64,000 nucleotides of DNA from Romanomermis culicivorax (GCA_963922205.1 CAWUHX010000211.1:1-64000); one strand, 5' to 3'; positions 48,713-62,634 are shown, counted from the first letter of the stretch. Translations and numbers: made by a program. Notes: generated from the letters alone by a model not told the origin.

Positions 48713-49824
48713 ATTTATCTGAAAATGCCATGAAATGGCAAAAGGAGAATATGTTCTTCCTTTTTGCTTGTTTCACTGGCTTAAAAGTTCGATATTAGGC
48801 CTCCCCATCATTTCATTTCAGCAAAATTCTAACTGAAAAAACTTTCCATTTTCTGAGAAACATATACGCGCCCAGTTAGTCATTTCTGAAAATGCCTCTG
48901 CGCAAAAATGGACAAATCCTTGAAAAATTTCTGTATCAGTTATTAAAGTTGATTTTTACAGAAGAAAAAAACTTTGGTTTAATGAAAAACCCGAAATCTT
49001 TGTAATTATTTATGTGCCATTCTTTGTTGGAATTTTTCATTACTGTATACAATGCAGTGGCCTATACCTTGTTTCCGAAAAGCAGGTGGTAAACCCACAG
49101 TATTCCTGATTCGCAAGACAACGAATTTACACAATTTGAAACAAATTCGAAAAATTAATCGCTGGTAAACAGCAAAATTTTTGTTGACGGCGATTTTTGG
49201 AAGACTGACGAACATTATTTGAGTAAAATTAGCCGAAGCATAGTTTCAAATAAGTTTAAACTAGCATTAATCGTATTAGAAATTTAAATTCCCGCGTTTT
49301 AAACTCGGAAAAAACAATACGTGTGAATCAAGAATATGGTGAGTTTACAACCAGGTTCTCGGAAACGAAGTATAGTATTATGCACAGTGAAATATGGGAC
49401 AAGGAGAAACATATTCATCTTTTGCCACTTCCTAGTATTAGAGAATGGTTATTGTTCTGTATAGTTTTTGTCAATTATAGCACTTTTTTTGTACAAGCCT
49501 GTAATGAATTTTAAACATGCAGTTAGAGGCATCACGTGTGTTCTATCATGAAAACGAAGTATGTATTGTACATACAGTAATCATGTAGATTGTAAAAGTT
49601 GCTACAAGACAAGGGAATTTCATGTGCAGAGGCTTGAAAACGTTTTGTCTTTTAAAAAACTGAACGCGTATATGTTTCTCAGAAAATGGAAAGTTTTTTT
49701 CAGTTAGAATTTTGCTGATATGAAATGATGGGGAGGCCTAATATCGAACTTTTAAGCCAGTGAAACAAGCAAAAAGGAAAAACATATTCTCCTTTTTGCC
49801 ATTTCCTGGCATTTTCAGATAAAT
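48713..49824. mobile_element. Foldback DNA element with 150-160 bp inverted arms
   Basis: ATTTATCTGAAAATGCCA at 48713 and its complement ending at 49824 open two arms (48713-48876 and 49659-49824) that match over most of their length. The middle 780 bp is unrelated and has no transposase. Target duplications are not clear, so the superfamily is open. Confidence 0.7.
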
Positions 49825-52492
49825 ATCGTACTTTCAAGCTCCTGCAAGGAAGGTGTAAAAAATTCTTTACTGAAAAAGTGTATTTTCGAAGTATAGTACG
49901 AACGCCACTAAAATGTGGCGAATTTTACATTTTTTGGCATATATCATTCATGCAAATTTTTAGCGTATGTTGAGATATTTCGAAAAACAAACATATGCAT
50001 CAGTGACAACAAAATACGCTCTTTGCAACGGCGCTACTTAAAATCGATGAATCGAAAAAAAATTTTTTTGTAAACAACATTTATGCAAATTTCTAACGTA
50101 CTATACATTTTTACAAAAAACAAATATCAAAACTGGGGGTTAGAAAAACAAGCTCGTTTCAATGGTGCAACAAAAGATCTGAAAATCGCAAAAAAAATTT
50201 TTAAATGGACATTTTCGCTTTGTTTACACTTTCTTTACACTGCACATACTAGATGTTAAGGTGGTTTACTCTGGGCATTTTACTCAGCTATCGAACAAGA
50301 AAAGAATTAGCTTTCTACGACTTATACAACTCGAGATATTTGTGCGGTCATCTACCCCAACTCGGCCAAATTTGCATATTTTCTTTGATAATTAAGTTTA
50401 CACTGCAAATTTTCAAACCGCCAGTCAGTATATTGTTCAACTCGAGGAGCTGCATCCAACGGAACAAGAATCGTCTAGAAAGACTAAATATTCGCAGTTA
50501 TTACTGGTCGGAGTTTTGAGATTTTTCTTTACACTGAAATAAGGTCGCATTTGCATATTTCGAAAAAATTTCGTGGTGGTCCCGAGATATGACCCTACTG
50601 AAGATATTAATACCATAATCGAGCTAATCGGTTAGAATAATCGTTAGTTATGAAAAGGTGGCAAAACAGTTTGTCTCATAACTTCAGCTACTGTATTCTA
50701 AGTGCTACCGTCATGTAGCCTGCATCGAGTTCTATATTTTTGACAAATTTCAGCTTTGGATGTCTTATAGTTTTTTAGAAATCTTGCCTTAAACGTGAAA
50801 ATCGGCATGCCCAAAACGAAACATATTGTAGTCTAAGCACTAACGTGCTCTACGATTATTTTTCAGAATATGTTTTAAGGACAGGGTAAGTTCGTATCAA
50901 TTTTTTATCAAAAAATAGTGAATTTTCTAGTGAGTCAAGTTGAATTTCAAGAATAATAATTTTTCATTGGTTTCCCCTTCCGACCTTCATTATTGCGGCA
51001 TGATATCAAACCTTCTCCACTAAAATTCACTCAGAGAGCAGAAGGTAGCAGGGCCTTTTAAATTTTTATATCTCTAGACCATGCGTTGCCTTCGGCATAT
51101 TTGAGCCGCTATCTATCAATATGGTGAAAATCTGAAAATAATAATTTTTTCCAATTGATGAGGCAGTAGATTATGGACCATTTCGTTTAATATACATGTG
51201 CAGCGACACGAAAAAAGTAAATCCGATTTTACACATAATTTTTATGGAGTTCACAATTTTATACTGTGAAAAAATATGAATTCCCTTAGTACAAAGGGAA
51301 AACCAAAATCAAAGAAACGGCATCTTGCTTATCCATTTTTGATTTACATTGATCTGCTGCCGACCCCTAAGCACACTTGACTATGCTGTTCGAAAAAATT
51401 ATCGTTCTGCCCGTTTGCCACTGATCGACGAGAAAGTTATTCTCATCGATTACAATTATAAGTTCGAAATAGAAAGATTATAGATGCTTACATACATCAT
51501 TCGTTTGGACTCTCCAATTTCCGAGTATTTGTCCGAAATTCAGTGCCAAATTTTCGACAGTATGACTCTCTGAATGACGCAATCAAAACGTACATTTTTT
51601 CATTGAAAATCAGTCTTGATTACGTAGGCTGTCGAGTTGGAATATACTAACGATTACTTCGTGAATTGGCCGAAGGATTATGTACCACTTGAAACTTGAA
51701 CAGCGCTTAGGTATCAGTCGTCAATGAAATTTTTGTGTTTTCATTTTCACCTATTCCGGATGGCATCGGTTTTTTCAGTCATTGAAATAATCCTTCCATT
51801 ACTTTTTTAAAAGTAACGCATCTTTAGCTTCTAGTTCGTGACAATCGAAAAAAATCAAATTCTGAGGCTGATTGCCAATTCAAGTTTAGTATAGATCATT
51901 TCCTACTTCTTGCATTAGTTTCATAAAACCCAAATCTTCAATAAAGCTAACCGACAAATCGTTCTTAAAAATCGCACATGAAAAATCCCATTACTTCTAA
52001 CGTACCAATTTTTTTTCAAGTACGATTCCAACAGAAAAATCACTTCAAACATGCTATCTCGTCGGAATTTCTTCCTTTTTTGATCATCGTCTCAAATTTC
52101 CGACCGTCTATATTTGTAGCTTCTTTCGTTTCTTACAAATTAGTTGCATTCTACTTTGCTTTCTTAACGCTTTTTATATGATTTAGGCTTAGGCTGCTAT
52201 CTCTCAACGGCACACGATCACCGGAACTGGATCCGGAACCGATAATTTTAAAAGAACCATATTCGTGACACTATCAAACTCATGGTTAAGCAAATAATTT
52301 TTGAACTCTGAATCCAGGCTAAGAATGCGTATTGCAGAAAAAACTAAAACAAAAATAAAATATTAGAAATGTAGTGTGAAAAATAACTGAAGAATCGGAC
52401 ATGTAATAAGCGTCACTAGGCTTTTGTATGGAATACTTCGGTTCAAATTTTAACCGGAACATTTGTAGGTACTCTTTTATTCAATTTTTTAG
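49825..52492. other. Unassigned sequence, no clear gene
   Basis: Frames are short and AT-biased. The stretch GGAACTGGATCCGGAACC at 52220-52237 and neighbours echo words in the exon at 48560, but no in-phase exon can be built. No repeat family was recognised apart from short AT-rich runs. Confidence 0.4.
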
Positions 52493-52623
52493 TGCGTTCG
52501 GTTCATGTTGATCTAAAGTTTTGGCGTTACCGTGAGAAATATCCCTCGAATCTATTTTTTTACCAGACTCAACATTCTCTGCCTCTACGTTTGCATCTAG
52601 TGAAAGTGTATCTTAACGTCAAG
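52493..52623 (+). CDS. Possible exon of an unknown gene
   Basis: Acceptor TTTTTTAG, donor AAG|GTTAGT; 43 codons after a split codon. The peptide (VHVDLKFWRYREKYPSNL, then FYQTQHSLPLRLH) has the composition of real protein. Its entry phase does not fit the exon at 48560 directly, so another exon would have to lie between. Family not recognised. Confidence 0.4.
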
Positions 52624-53340
52624 GTTAGTTCCTTCTCATGTTCATTCACATTTTCGCATAAACTGCGCTTGTTACGTCACCGTTCACTAGAAACTGGCCG
52701 CAAAATGAATAAAGTTCTTTTCATTTTCCCCTTTTTCCTGCTCCTATATCTATGCGCACATCCCTAGAAATATGCTCGATTTTCAAGGTAGTTTTCATGC
52801 CGTATACTGTAAGCTGAGCTCTCTCTGTACATGGCTCTGGAAAAAAGGCCGGGATGAGAAATCTTATCAGGGGCTGCGATAATATGTAAATGTGTATGCT
52901 AGGGCATTCTATGTTATAGCCATAGTCGCTTTTTTACCGCACATCCGAAAAAGCTAGGAGAATATCGACCCGAAGGGTTGGCGCACTGTGCGCGTACAGT
53001 TCTAGCTCGTGTTTTAGCTGAAATTCCCAAGTTATGCTAGCTGCAAAAAAAGCTTGCGAACGTGAGCACACGCGCCTTGTGGAAGGTTTTCATTAGGGTC
53101 GTTCGTCGTCCGCACCCCAGCTAACAAGCTTTTATAGGAGGAAAAGCTGAGAAAATTTTGTAAATTAAGAAACTTTCTTGCCTTTAATGTACGGTAGTAA
53201 CTCACTCGACTTTCTCTTACTGTAACTTAATTTCTTCTACTATAACATATATTCACATCGACTGAAATTCAAGTGCATTTAACTTTTATGTTCCAAACTA
53301 ACAAAAGTAGCTGTTCTTCTATACGCTCACTTTTTTCCAG

Positions 53341-53712
53341 GATTAATGGCGAAAAATGGGAGAAAACGACGATTACGATCCGCTGGCCTTCTGTTATGCC
53401 TTATAACGCAGTCGTTGTGGTAGTTCTAGCAGTTTCAGCGCGTTTTACGGCGAACTTTTAACCCGGCGGAGCAGAAATTCGATCCGAGGAAAACGTTTAT
53501 TGAATTTACGTAAATGGCCGCAGAAGGTGACAACGTCGAACCGGAACTTATGGAAAGTTGGACGGCTGGATCGGCATCGGGAGGCGGTAGCGGTGGTTCC
53601 ATACATGAGTACGGACACTTTTTTACGAAAAAAAATTTCGGTAAACCGACTTATTGTCACAATTGTTGCGAAGTATTGTGGGGTATTATTAGCCAAGGAT
53701 TTGTCTGCGAAG
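53341..53712 (+). CDS. DGKQ: DGKQ-like diacylglycerol kinase, first coding exon with 5' leader
   Basis: The kinase phosphorylates diacylglycerol to phosphatidic acid, ending one lipid signal and starting another. A strong acceptor (TTTTTTCCAG) at 53340 opens a 173-nt leader. The coding start is ATG 53514, directly preceded by an in-frame TAA. The 66 codons hold an acidic start, a Gly/Ser linker, then HFFTKKNFGKPTYCHNC and GFVCE, the first half of a typical C1 domain (H-x12-C-x2-C). Donor GAAG|GTAAGC. Two short upstream ATGs (53346, 53357) begin frames that end within or near the leader and could damp translation. The kinase domain is beyond the window. Confidence 0.82.
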
Positions 53713-56700
53713 GTAAGCTCTTTAACAAGTATTTGTTCGATTTTTCTTATTTTTAGTTGATTTTTCTTTATTTTGTTTGTGATATTATTTTGTTTATTGT
53801 CCTTCATTGTTCATAGAAATTCGGGAAAGGATTATCGTTTCGACTTCGAAACTTTGCTACGGGGTTCCCGGCCGTTATGAGTTTAACTGTCTTATAAAAC
53901 ATAACAAGTAGTTAGGAGTGTGAATTTCTGCTAGAAGAATTCCCGACAGTGTGTTATCGCACATCAGGTATCCGCGAACGCCCTCCTAGCAGTATTTTTT
54001 GCACGAGCTTCTTTGTACCTGTACAAAAATCAACCAATAATCTTTTTACGAGGAAAATTTATTTTGTATCTATACCAAAAAATTCCTATTTTGCTGGCAT
54101 ATTTGCACAAAACTTTTTCCAGATAGCACTTCAGTTCATGTCCTTCATAACACAAAAGACACGGTATTGAAAAATGCATCTACGCAACGGAAATACTTGT
54201 AGGTTCTGACACGTATACTAAAATGTTGGGAAATCAATTTCCGGATAATTTGCTCAAGTAAAATGATTATCAAATCAAACCAAGAAAACTTTTCGTATTT
54301 TCCCGATTTTAAAGTCTAGAAAAGCGTTTTCTGACTAGAAAATGCTGACAGAATCTCCGTGACTTTGTAAAAAGATCAAAAACAAATTTCCACGGAGTCA
54401 AAAATGTTTGTTTCGTACAAAAAACACCGCCCCCCCCCCAGAATGGCCGGCGGAATACCCAAACTGAAGGAAGCTACTGGAACCCCCACGCTTATCAGGC
54501 CAAGATTGTATATCTGTCAAGTTTTTGGTTTAAAATAGTCCATTTTTACAAAGTTTCAAAAATGTCAAGTTTTTTGGCGTATCGCGATCTAAAGAGTTGT
54601 TTTATGGGTTTTTAGAACCAAAGCACGTATTGTTTAGACCTTTCAGCATAGCTCGAGGCCATGATCTTTTTTTTAATCTGCCATCTGTTATACAACGTAC
54701 ATGTATGCTGTATAGTATGTCGCATTTTCAAACTTTCTCTGCCTGCAGTTTCCTGTTTGCTCACTAACTAGAGGTGTAATTTCCCAAACCATGAGTGATA
54801 TATTGTGATTCTATTACCCATATCGAGCCGAGAAACGTTATACTCGTTTGCATTGAAATTTTCCCAAATCTACCGAGCAATGAAAACGTCTGTATATCCT
54901 ATCTGGAAAGAAGCAACGGATATAAATTAAAAACATTACGAAGTTGCATTAACCATAACCTGTTGATCTTAATATGCCCGAAAAACTCAGACTTAACTTC
55001 ATCATTGTCTACTATTTGTAATTCCATTATTTGTTGTGGGCCAAAAATAAACAGCGGTATGTTAAGCCTCAAAATTTCTTCGGAAATATTTTGCCACATT
55101 GGATTTTCAAAAAACCAATAGTAATTTTCACTTGATCTCGATCCGTTATACAATCTACCATTTTTGGCGTCGTTATGAAAGAACAAAATCTTTATTTGAT
55201 CCGCCACATATTAAACAGTCGCTGTTGATTTAAAATCATGAAAAAAATGTTCTAGATCGTTTACTAAATTTATTTACATTCATTTACGAAATTCTCACCT
55301 GAATTCCTTTCTTTTTATGAATCAGTATATGCACCATTTTCAAAGATATTACTTTCGATGAATGCTAGTCAGGGACAAGAGCAACTGACGAAAATATATT
55401 TTTGAAAAACTGAAATTCTCAAAATGTTTAATACCGTTAAAGACTCGAAAAAATATTAATTCATTTATTATAACAGTTCTTCTATCTTGTGTTGCTATGA
55501 AAGTGATATCAAAGAACTTTTAGAGAAATCTGATTTCTACGGATATTCGTTTACTTTTATATTACAGGTCAAAAATCAGCTCTTGCTAATTTTTACGCTA
55601 TCTATCTTACAGTCTCCTCTTTTAATCTATTGTTTCTGCATGTCTTTCTCCGATCGTTTCTTCAAGAAATTTCGTCTGTTCCCAAGCATATGGTGACACG
55701 GCACAATTTTTTCGACCGTAAAAATCGTAATTGCTCGTTGTTCGTAGAAAATACCCTCTCTTTTTTCCTTAAACTCTTTACAAATCTTTTTATTTGCACG
55801 TACTTTCGTTTCCTCTTTCTCAGCGTCGAATAATGATACTCGTTTGGAAGATTTATATTTTCCATGAAAAATTCTTGGTAAAAGTTTATAAATGTCTATA
55901 ATAATATATAGGTATCGAAAAAGAACAGAAAATGAATGATAATAGCGAGTGATAAGTATGTAATAATAAGAGGGAACTTCATCTTCTCTCCGTGCAACAT
56001 TTGAAGGAGAAATTTTCTAGCGTGTTCTTACAAGTTCTCAAAACATATTGAGGAACTGCTTCCCGTATTAAAGGGGAAAAACTTAACGCATATGTAAAAG
56101 TAAATTCAGTAAAGGGGATTATTGTGCAATCGAATAGTTTACTGTGAATAAATTTAGGTAAATTTCATGAATTCTTGTTACATGATTTAATACAAGCAAA
56201 GCAGTCAGTGTTTTTTCTGCACAGTGCAAACTTTTTAGACATCGTGCAGAATTTTTTTTTGTGATTTCTGCACTGAGCCATGTGTTTGATCACATATATT
56301 CTTCTATAATGTGTCATTCATTGATTCTGAACTTTTAAAATCAATTATTTTTCTTATTTTAAGACTTTGAAATGTCTAGTCAAAAACTATAAATTCGTTA
56401 TTTTGAAATTTATTTTATCAGAATGAATAAAATTTTGATGATATGTGTACGAACTTCTGATACCAATGAATTACACATTTAATTTGCTTCTTTCCTATAT
56501 TCACTATTATTGTATTGCAACAGGAGAAAACATCAGTGCAGAAACCTTTTTCGGCTTTTCTGCACTGTGCAGAAAGCCGGTGCAGAAAAAACACTGCAAG
56601 CGGCTACATTTTTCGAATTTCAAATTTTCCCGGGATAATCATTATGATTATATAGTTATACTGTCATAAACTTCCTGAATACTGGAGAGCATTGTTGTTT

Positions 56701-59700
56701 CCATCTAGACTTTCGATTCTTAAAGTATATGCTCAGTTTCTTCTAGAGATATCGAACTTCCAAGAAGAAGACATATAATGGATTCTGTGGCAACTTGGGG
56801 CCCGTTTTAACTTAGCGCTTTAAGTTATTTTCGCGACCAGACTAAGTAGCGTCTCACTTTGGCGCCCATTTTAATCGACAGCCGTGCGATCGTACAGAAA
56901 TCAAAAAATTAATTTCGAAGTGTGATGAATAATATACATCAGAGAGTTAGAAAGTTTATAAGATACCAAAAAAATTAACAATAATTAATTAGAAAAGAAA
57001 AATAATATATCTACGTCCGAAGAAAAAACGTGATGGAAAGGTATATACTATAGTAAGCAGAATAGATTGGTAGATGAAATTTGTATTCTGTGTCATAGAT
57101 AAACTTCATGAATGAGATCTATAATTCTTTGATCGATGGCACTTTGTTTTTGACTAGTTTTGGGTACGATCTGATTACGCTTGAGAAAGAACAGAGTCGT
57201 AAAGTTTTATTTTTAGCTGAAAGTGCTGAAGAACTATTTTCTAGTAATCTGCTTTATAGTAGGATTAAATTCAAATTCTGGAGTCTACACATGTAAAAAT
57301 TGAAAGACGATAGATCATGCGAAAATAAATTGTCCAGCAAAGAAACAGAAAGGTTTATGGTTCCCGTCGACGTGAAATACATAAATACGAGTGTAATCGA
57401 ATTGGGCTGAATCTAATGACGAAAAAAGAGACACCAAGGTGCAAAGGCTCTTAATGATTTGATTATCCTGTACTGAGCCAGATATGACAGAATGAAAAAC
57501 AATCAAAAAACAAGCGTAAACTATTAATAATAAGGGAGGATAAATCGATAATAGAAGGCTGAAAAGAAACTGAAAATTTACTTGATATTTTTTTGTTATT
57601 TTCAAATTAAATTGCTTCGATTTTACTTACCTGTTCAACATACCTGTGCATGGTCAATCAGCCTTAGGGTAGTAAACTGATTTTGTCCCGGAAAACCCGG
57701 CAGAGAACACTCAAACGGCCAAAATCTTCTGCTACTAACTGGGCTCCTGTCAAAAAACTGCAAGAAGAGCAGCCTCTGGGTTAAAAAGACTGGTAGCAAC
57801 TCACGTATGGTTCAAAGAAATTTAGGCAGTAAAGGCTTATCTGTCCTAGAATTCATTGATAGTAAATGTCATTTTCCAAGCCTGGTAGGGGTAATACTCC
57901 TACCATACATTCAATAAGTTAATTTTTTACTCTGACTTTAGTCTTTTTATTTGTTATTTTTATTTTAAATGCGCTCGAGGCCTTTAACCAATCTTCCAAT
58001 TGGGTTTATTCTAGCCATTCTTTTTGCTCTTTCGTTATTTGCATTTTTAATTATTAATTTGCATTCGTTCTTCCTATTTCTGCATTATTTATTTGATTTT
58101 ATAAGTTATTTTGTTCTGCTTGTTTGCATAGCACCATGGGTGCCTAATCAAAACAGACGCCAAAGTAAGACATACAAAAAGTGTTGTTTATAGACAATGG
58201 TCGCCAACTTGATGTAAGAGTCCTACTTTTGTGACTATAGCATTTCGCGCCAATTTGAGACGGGACGCCAAAGTAAGACCGTACCATATAATTAGCTGAT
58301 TGGTTCTAAAGTTATGTAGGGTGGAGTAAATTTTGTTGCATCGACATCGTCTGTACAAAAAAAATTCTAATATGGCAAAACTGAGAGATTTGGTTTCTAA
58401 TTAGAAATCAATTTTCTTTCGAACAATGAAAATTTGAGCGAGCAAATTATTTTGAGTTTATTAAAGTAGAGCTATTATCCGCACTATTGTCAAATGGACG
58501 TTTTGCTATCATTACTATGAGTAAGTAAGATTGGAAAAAGACATTGCCAGGAATACATAAGTCCAAAATAGAATATACGTCATAACTATTTACTTCGAAA
58601 GAAAAATAGAAACTATGGATGTCCCGGGAACCGGCACTGGCGCCAGTGCCGCAATATCTGTCACCGGCCGGCGCATAAGGTATTTTTCACCGAAACTTGA
58701 ATTCTGGTGAAACGTGTTTCAGAAGCTTCAAAAAACCCGTATCTTCTGCAACCGATATAGGATGTTGATCAAAGGAAATAAACTGCACGGTCGAATTAAA
58801 ACTCATGAACTATCGTGTTCAATGTCGCAAGTTTTTACGAAACTAACTTCTAAGGTCGTTCCATTGGCGTTATTTGTTTTTCTTCCCTGCTTGAACCTTA
58901 ATTTCTACTTTTTCTGTTGCTTTTTGCTAGGCTAAATATTTAATTTTGCCGGTGGATGAGCATCCACGTTCTAAAAGCTGCTGTACCCTAAGTCGTCTTT
59001 ATCTTGACCACATCGGCTAATTTCTTTAGTGCAATAGTTGCATATTGCCTTAGTTTTGTCGATTGTCAAAATGGTAAAGAAATTATGTATATATAACAGC
59101 AGAATAACTATTATCCATTCACTTTAAAATGATAGACACCGTAAAAACCAAAAAATAAGCACACTTTGATACGCAATTTTCATTACGTGGAAAACTTTAT
59201 GCTATAGAAAAATGCTAAATTTCTACGTAAGAATGGAAAAGGCCAAAATCATTGGAAAACATCATGCTTATTCACTGTCCATTTGGACAGAACTGCTTCA
59301 ATACCTGAGTGCTACTTGAGAAATTTGGACCACTTAACCTGGTTATTGGAAGAAATTCTCAACTGTCCTGTTTGCCGCTCAGTGACGACATTTCTACGTT
59401 GATTACAATAATAAGCCTACTTTTTTTCGTATTGAACTTATTTCCGTGGGTCCGCTGCTTCGATCTTTTCAAAATGTTCTGAGTATAGAAGTAGACATTC
59501 TAGAGAATTTATTATTAAATAAATTAAAGAATGTAATCTGCCAAAAAATTGTAAATACTGTATATCAAACCCACGGATTATAAAATTACATTAATGACGA
59601 ATATAAAATGACACAAAATTCATAATAGGCAAAAAAGCATGTAAGGTGTTCTTATTCACCGGCAAAAAAGTGGCACCACAACATTCCTGTCATATAAAAT

Positions 59701-61671
59701 CTTAAAAATTGTAGATGAACAGTGAACTAAGTCATTCAACTATAGCAATTCCGGACTACGACTAGCTGAATTTTTTAATGGTGTGTCATGGAACTGTGGA
59801 AAGTATCATTCACCATGCTTGATAGTGGTACTGTCTGTTTAAAATGGAATGGGCTAAATTTATAGCTGCCATACGTGGATCATTCTATCTTTTAACTTGA
59901 CATCAGAGAAAGTTTGAATTTTTTCTATTCTGACGACAAGTTCGTTTCTTATGTTAATATTTGCTTTTGAGAGGATTGTATCAAAATGAACTGTGAATTT
60001 CAGCCTGCTATCATGATAAAAAAATAATTTTGCAAGCATAACGGTATAGACTGTATGAAAAAAACATCAGAATCTTGTGCTAAGCGAGAACTGTGAGTTG
60101 AAGCTTGTGTGTATGCTTGTAAATAACTCGCCTGCTAACATTAAAATTAGAAGATATACAAATCATGACCGAAAGGGTCCTCATTTCTGATCTTCCAATA
60201 GGTCTGAGTTTACAATATCGTAATTACGTAACTAAATTCTTTCCTCAAGGAGAAACACAAGATGATATATCTCTGAACTTTTTGTACTCCTGACTGCTAA
60301 AAATTCGAATGTAAAACTTCTTGCTCGGCTGCCTGTTTTCCATTGCAACCTTTCTATTTCGGTAGATTGAGAGAATATAATGCATTTTTCCGTAAGGTCA
60401 GAGAAATCCCCGTCAGACCCGACTGTTTTTCCATCGGTCCCAAGCTGGACCGCCCGGTCAGCTACGCTTAACGGTAAAACTTTTTAATAGCCTAATACAA
60501 GCTCACCACTGTTAATGAAAATATGTTTTATATTAAATCACATTATGACGACAATACTTCATTGCAGTAATATCAGAACATTCACCGAAAATTGAACAGC
60601 TCGTCCTGAATTTTTTCAATTTTCCTCGTAATCAAGCTTTTGACTCTTGAATACTTTTCATTTTGGACATACTGCTACCAGTTCAGTTTTACGTTTTCAG
60701 ATTGTCGTATACTTGCATGTTCAGTTGGTCTGTAGCAACGAATCACGTTCCTCATTGTACTGTGAACATAATTTCATTTCCTCCACCGACGTCAATAATT
60801 TTTTCATGTGAATGGCATTACGTGTCGTTGCATCGTTTAATTTCTTTTCTAGTTTTATTATTCATTTTTATTTTCCAGACGCAAAATGACGACATCCATG
60901 TGTTTATTCTACGCCATACTCGTAAAAATCGTGCGTTCATAAAATGACGCTCTTATCACAATTTGCTCCCTCTCAGTTTCCCTCTCCCTCTCAACTCAAC
61001 CAAAAACGAAACATTTGCATAGAATGAAAGTTTGTGTCCCTGAATGTTTTTTTCCTATTTGTTTTCGGGAATAATGATGCGGCGATGGTCAATGACGTGC
61101 ATGTTTATAAGATAATAATCCGGGGCTAGCTCCGGCTCCATCTCTCCAATACCGCTAGCCAATTTCCCATTCATATAATTTTCACTCTTATGATTTATGA
61201 TGGCGTCACTGGAAATGCATTCTTTGTCGAAAAATACCTTGTGTATCCTATCTCCTTTCATTTGTTCGTCTTAAGGAGGAGAGGATCGGCTGATCCTATG
61301 GAAGAATGAATGACTAATATTTTTTTTTAACGATTTGTTAGCCACAATTTTCAAAAAGACAAGGGCAGGAGCAGCTTTATAGACAATAAATGGCACAAAA
61401 ATCTAAAAAAGACGCATGCATGCAAACATTTGAAAAACCTATTTTCCCATAATGCTCAATTTATTGCTATTTATTTAGATATTCTAGGTGCACGCGGATT
61501 TGGTCTCAGAATCGTTGTCATTGCTCCATGTTCGTAATGAATTTCTTACTGCACCAAATATCGCAGTTTATCTGTATTCTTAGCTTCAATTTTTATTATC
61601 ATTTCATCATTTTTTTGTATATTTTACCAGCGCATTTTTAGGTTATATATTAGGTTTACCGTTTCTTTTAG
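53713..61671. other. 8-kb DGKQ intron 1
   Basis: The intron splits the first C1 domain. It holds a hAT MITE (56206-56596) and a GC-rich CGGCACTGGCGCCAGTGCCG palindrome at 58633-58652. Splice-flanked open stretches at 55487-55567 and 58714-58850 were noted, but nothing supports them as exons of this gene. Confidence 0.75.
56206..56596. mobile_element. hAT MITE (CAGTGTTTTTTCTGCAC family), short copy
   Basis: The 391-bp element has perfect 17-bp inverted ends CAGTGTTTTTTCTGCAC. Flanks AAAGCAGT and CAAGCGGC are a worn 8-bp target duplication. It has the same ends as the insertion at 30509-31611. Confidence 0.82.
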
Positions 61672-61751
61672 TTTGCAATTTTACGTGTCACGAAAAATGT
61701 CTAAAAACGGTCGCTTCTTATTGTTCCGGTGTGGCGATGCAGCTTATAAAA
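61672..61751 (+). CDS. DGKQ: DGKQ-like kinase, exon 2 (second half of C1-1)
   Basis: Acceptor TTCTTTTAG, donor AAA|GTAAGA. The peptide CNFTCHEKCLKTVASYC completes the first C1 domain with exact spacing (C-x4-H-x2-C-x7-C), and its NF.CHEKCLK wording is close to vertebrate DGK theta. Confidence 0.88.
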
Positions 61752-62382
61752 GTAAGAAAATTCTACATCAAAATTCCAGAGTAAAACCAGTCCACAGCCA
61801 TACCTGAGCAAACCCTATTGATTCATCTGGTACCAACCAGTCCAAAACTGGTTTGGTTAATGAATATTTTTCCTAGTTGAAGAGCCAAATAGAGGTGTGT
61901 AGAAAAATTTTCAATAACCCTGCCATATCAGAAACAGAAATCGTGCAACCAAAGTTGATTTTCGAGCTAATCTTAGTCAGTCTCTACACACTGTTTATAG
62001 GATGTTCCCGAAAAGAATTTGATATACTGAGCTAATGCAATTATGTGTTCATAATAATCGTTTTTGTGAAATCAGATTTAGTATAAAACTTGATTTGGTC
62101 GGATTGATGATTAATTGATTGACTAATTTTGACTTGAAATCTGGTCTGCGTGAAAGCTGGTTCCTTATCGCATGAAGTAATTCATATTTTGCTTTTGGAA
62201 CGTAAAATAATGTTCATTTTACGTGAAGTTTTTTTCAGTCGTAGGAAAATTTTTCTGTTCACCTGACCTTCATGTGAAAATTTTTTGATTTTCACTTTTT
62301 TAGGCTTCTTAATTTCATCGTAGATAATATTTTTTACACCTATGAATTAATCGATAATGCTAGAAATTAATTTGCTATACAG

Positions 62383-62485
62383 AATCCAGTTGCTCATTGT
62401 TGGTCTGAACCGAGCAGGGTCAAAAAGAAATTTTGTTGCGTTTGTCGTCGGCGGACAGACGACAGTCTTACTGTAGAGTGTGAAG
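62383..62485 (+). CDS. DGKQ: DGKQ-like kinase, exon 3 (first half of C1-2)
   Basis: Acceptor GCTATACAG, donor GAAG|GTTAGT. NPVAHCWSEPSRVKKKFCCVC matches the theta-isoform pattern PVAHCF..KRKFCAVC and supplies the first His and two Cys pairs of a second C1 domain. This order is what points to the theta type rather than other kinases. Confidence 0.88.
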
Positions 62486-62545
62486 GTTAGTTTTTTCTTA
62501 ATAGATACGAATAAATTTCTACTGAGTTCGTCCTGTGTTCTCTAG

Positions 62546-62634
62546 TTTGCGAATACTATATCCATGCAGATTGCCTTGATTTAGCCGTTAGCGACTGTAA
62601 AGAAGCGGCTACGTATGTTCCTAATGCGGATGCG
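62546..62634 (+). CDS. DGKQ: DGKQ-like kinase, exon 4 (second half of C1-2)
   Basis: Acceptor GTTCTCTAG, donor GCG|GTAAGT. CEYYIHADCLDLAVSDC closes the second C1 domain (C-x4-H-x2-C-x7-C), as in theta-type CELHLHPDC..ACSDC. The third C1, Ras-association and kinase domains must lie downstream of the window or in unrecognised exons. Confidence 0.87.

Noticed and set aside
55487-55567. Splice-flanked open stretch CCYESDIKELLEKSDFYGY
   Set aside because: It could be an exon, but phase does not fit the kinase exons on either side and no homology is apparent.
60663-60947. 94-codon frame with two internal acceptor-like sites
   Set aside because: Hydrophobic, T-rich translation without donor sites in matching phase; likely chance.
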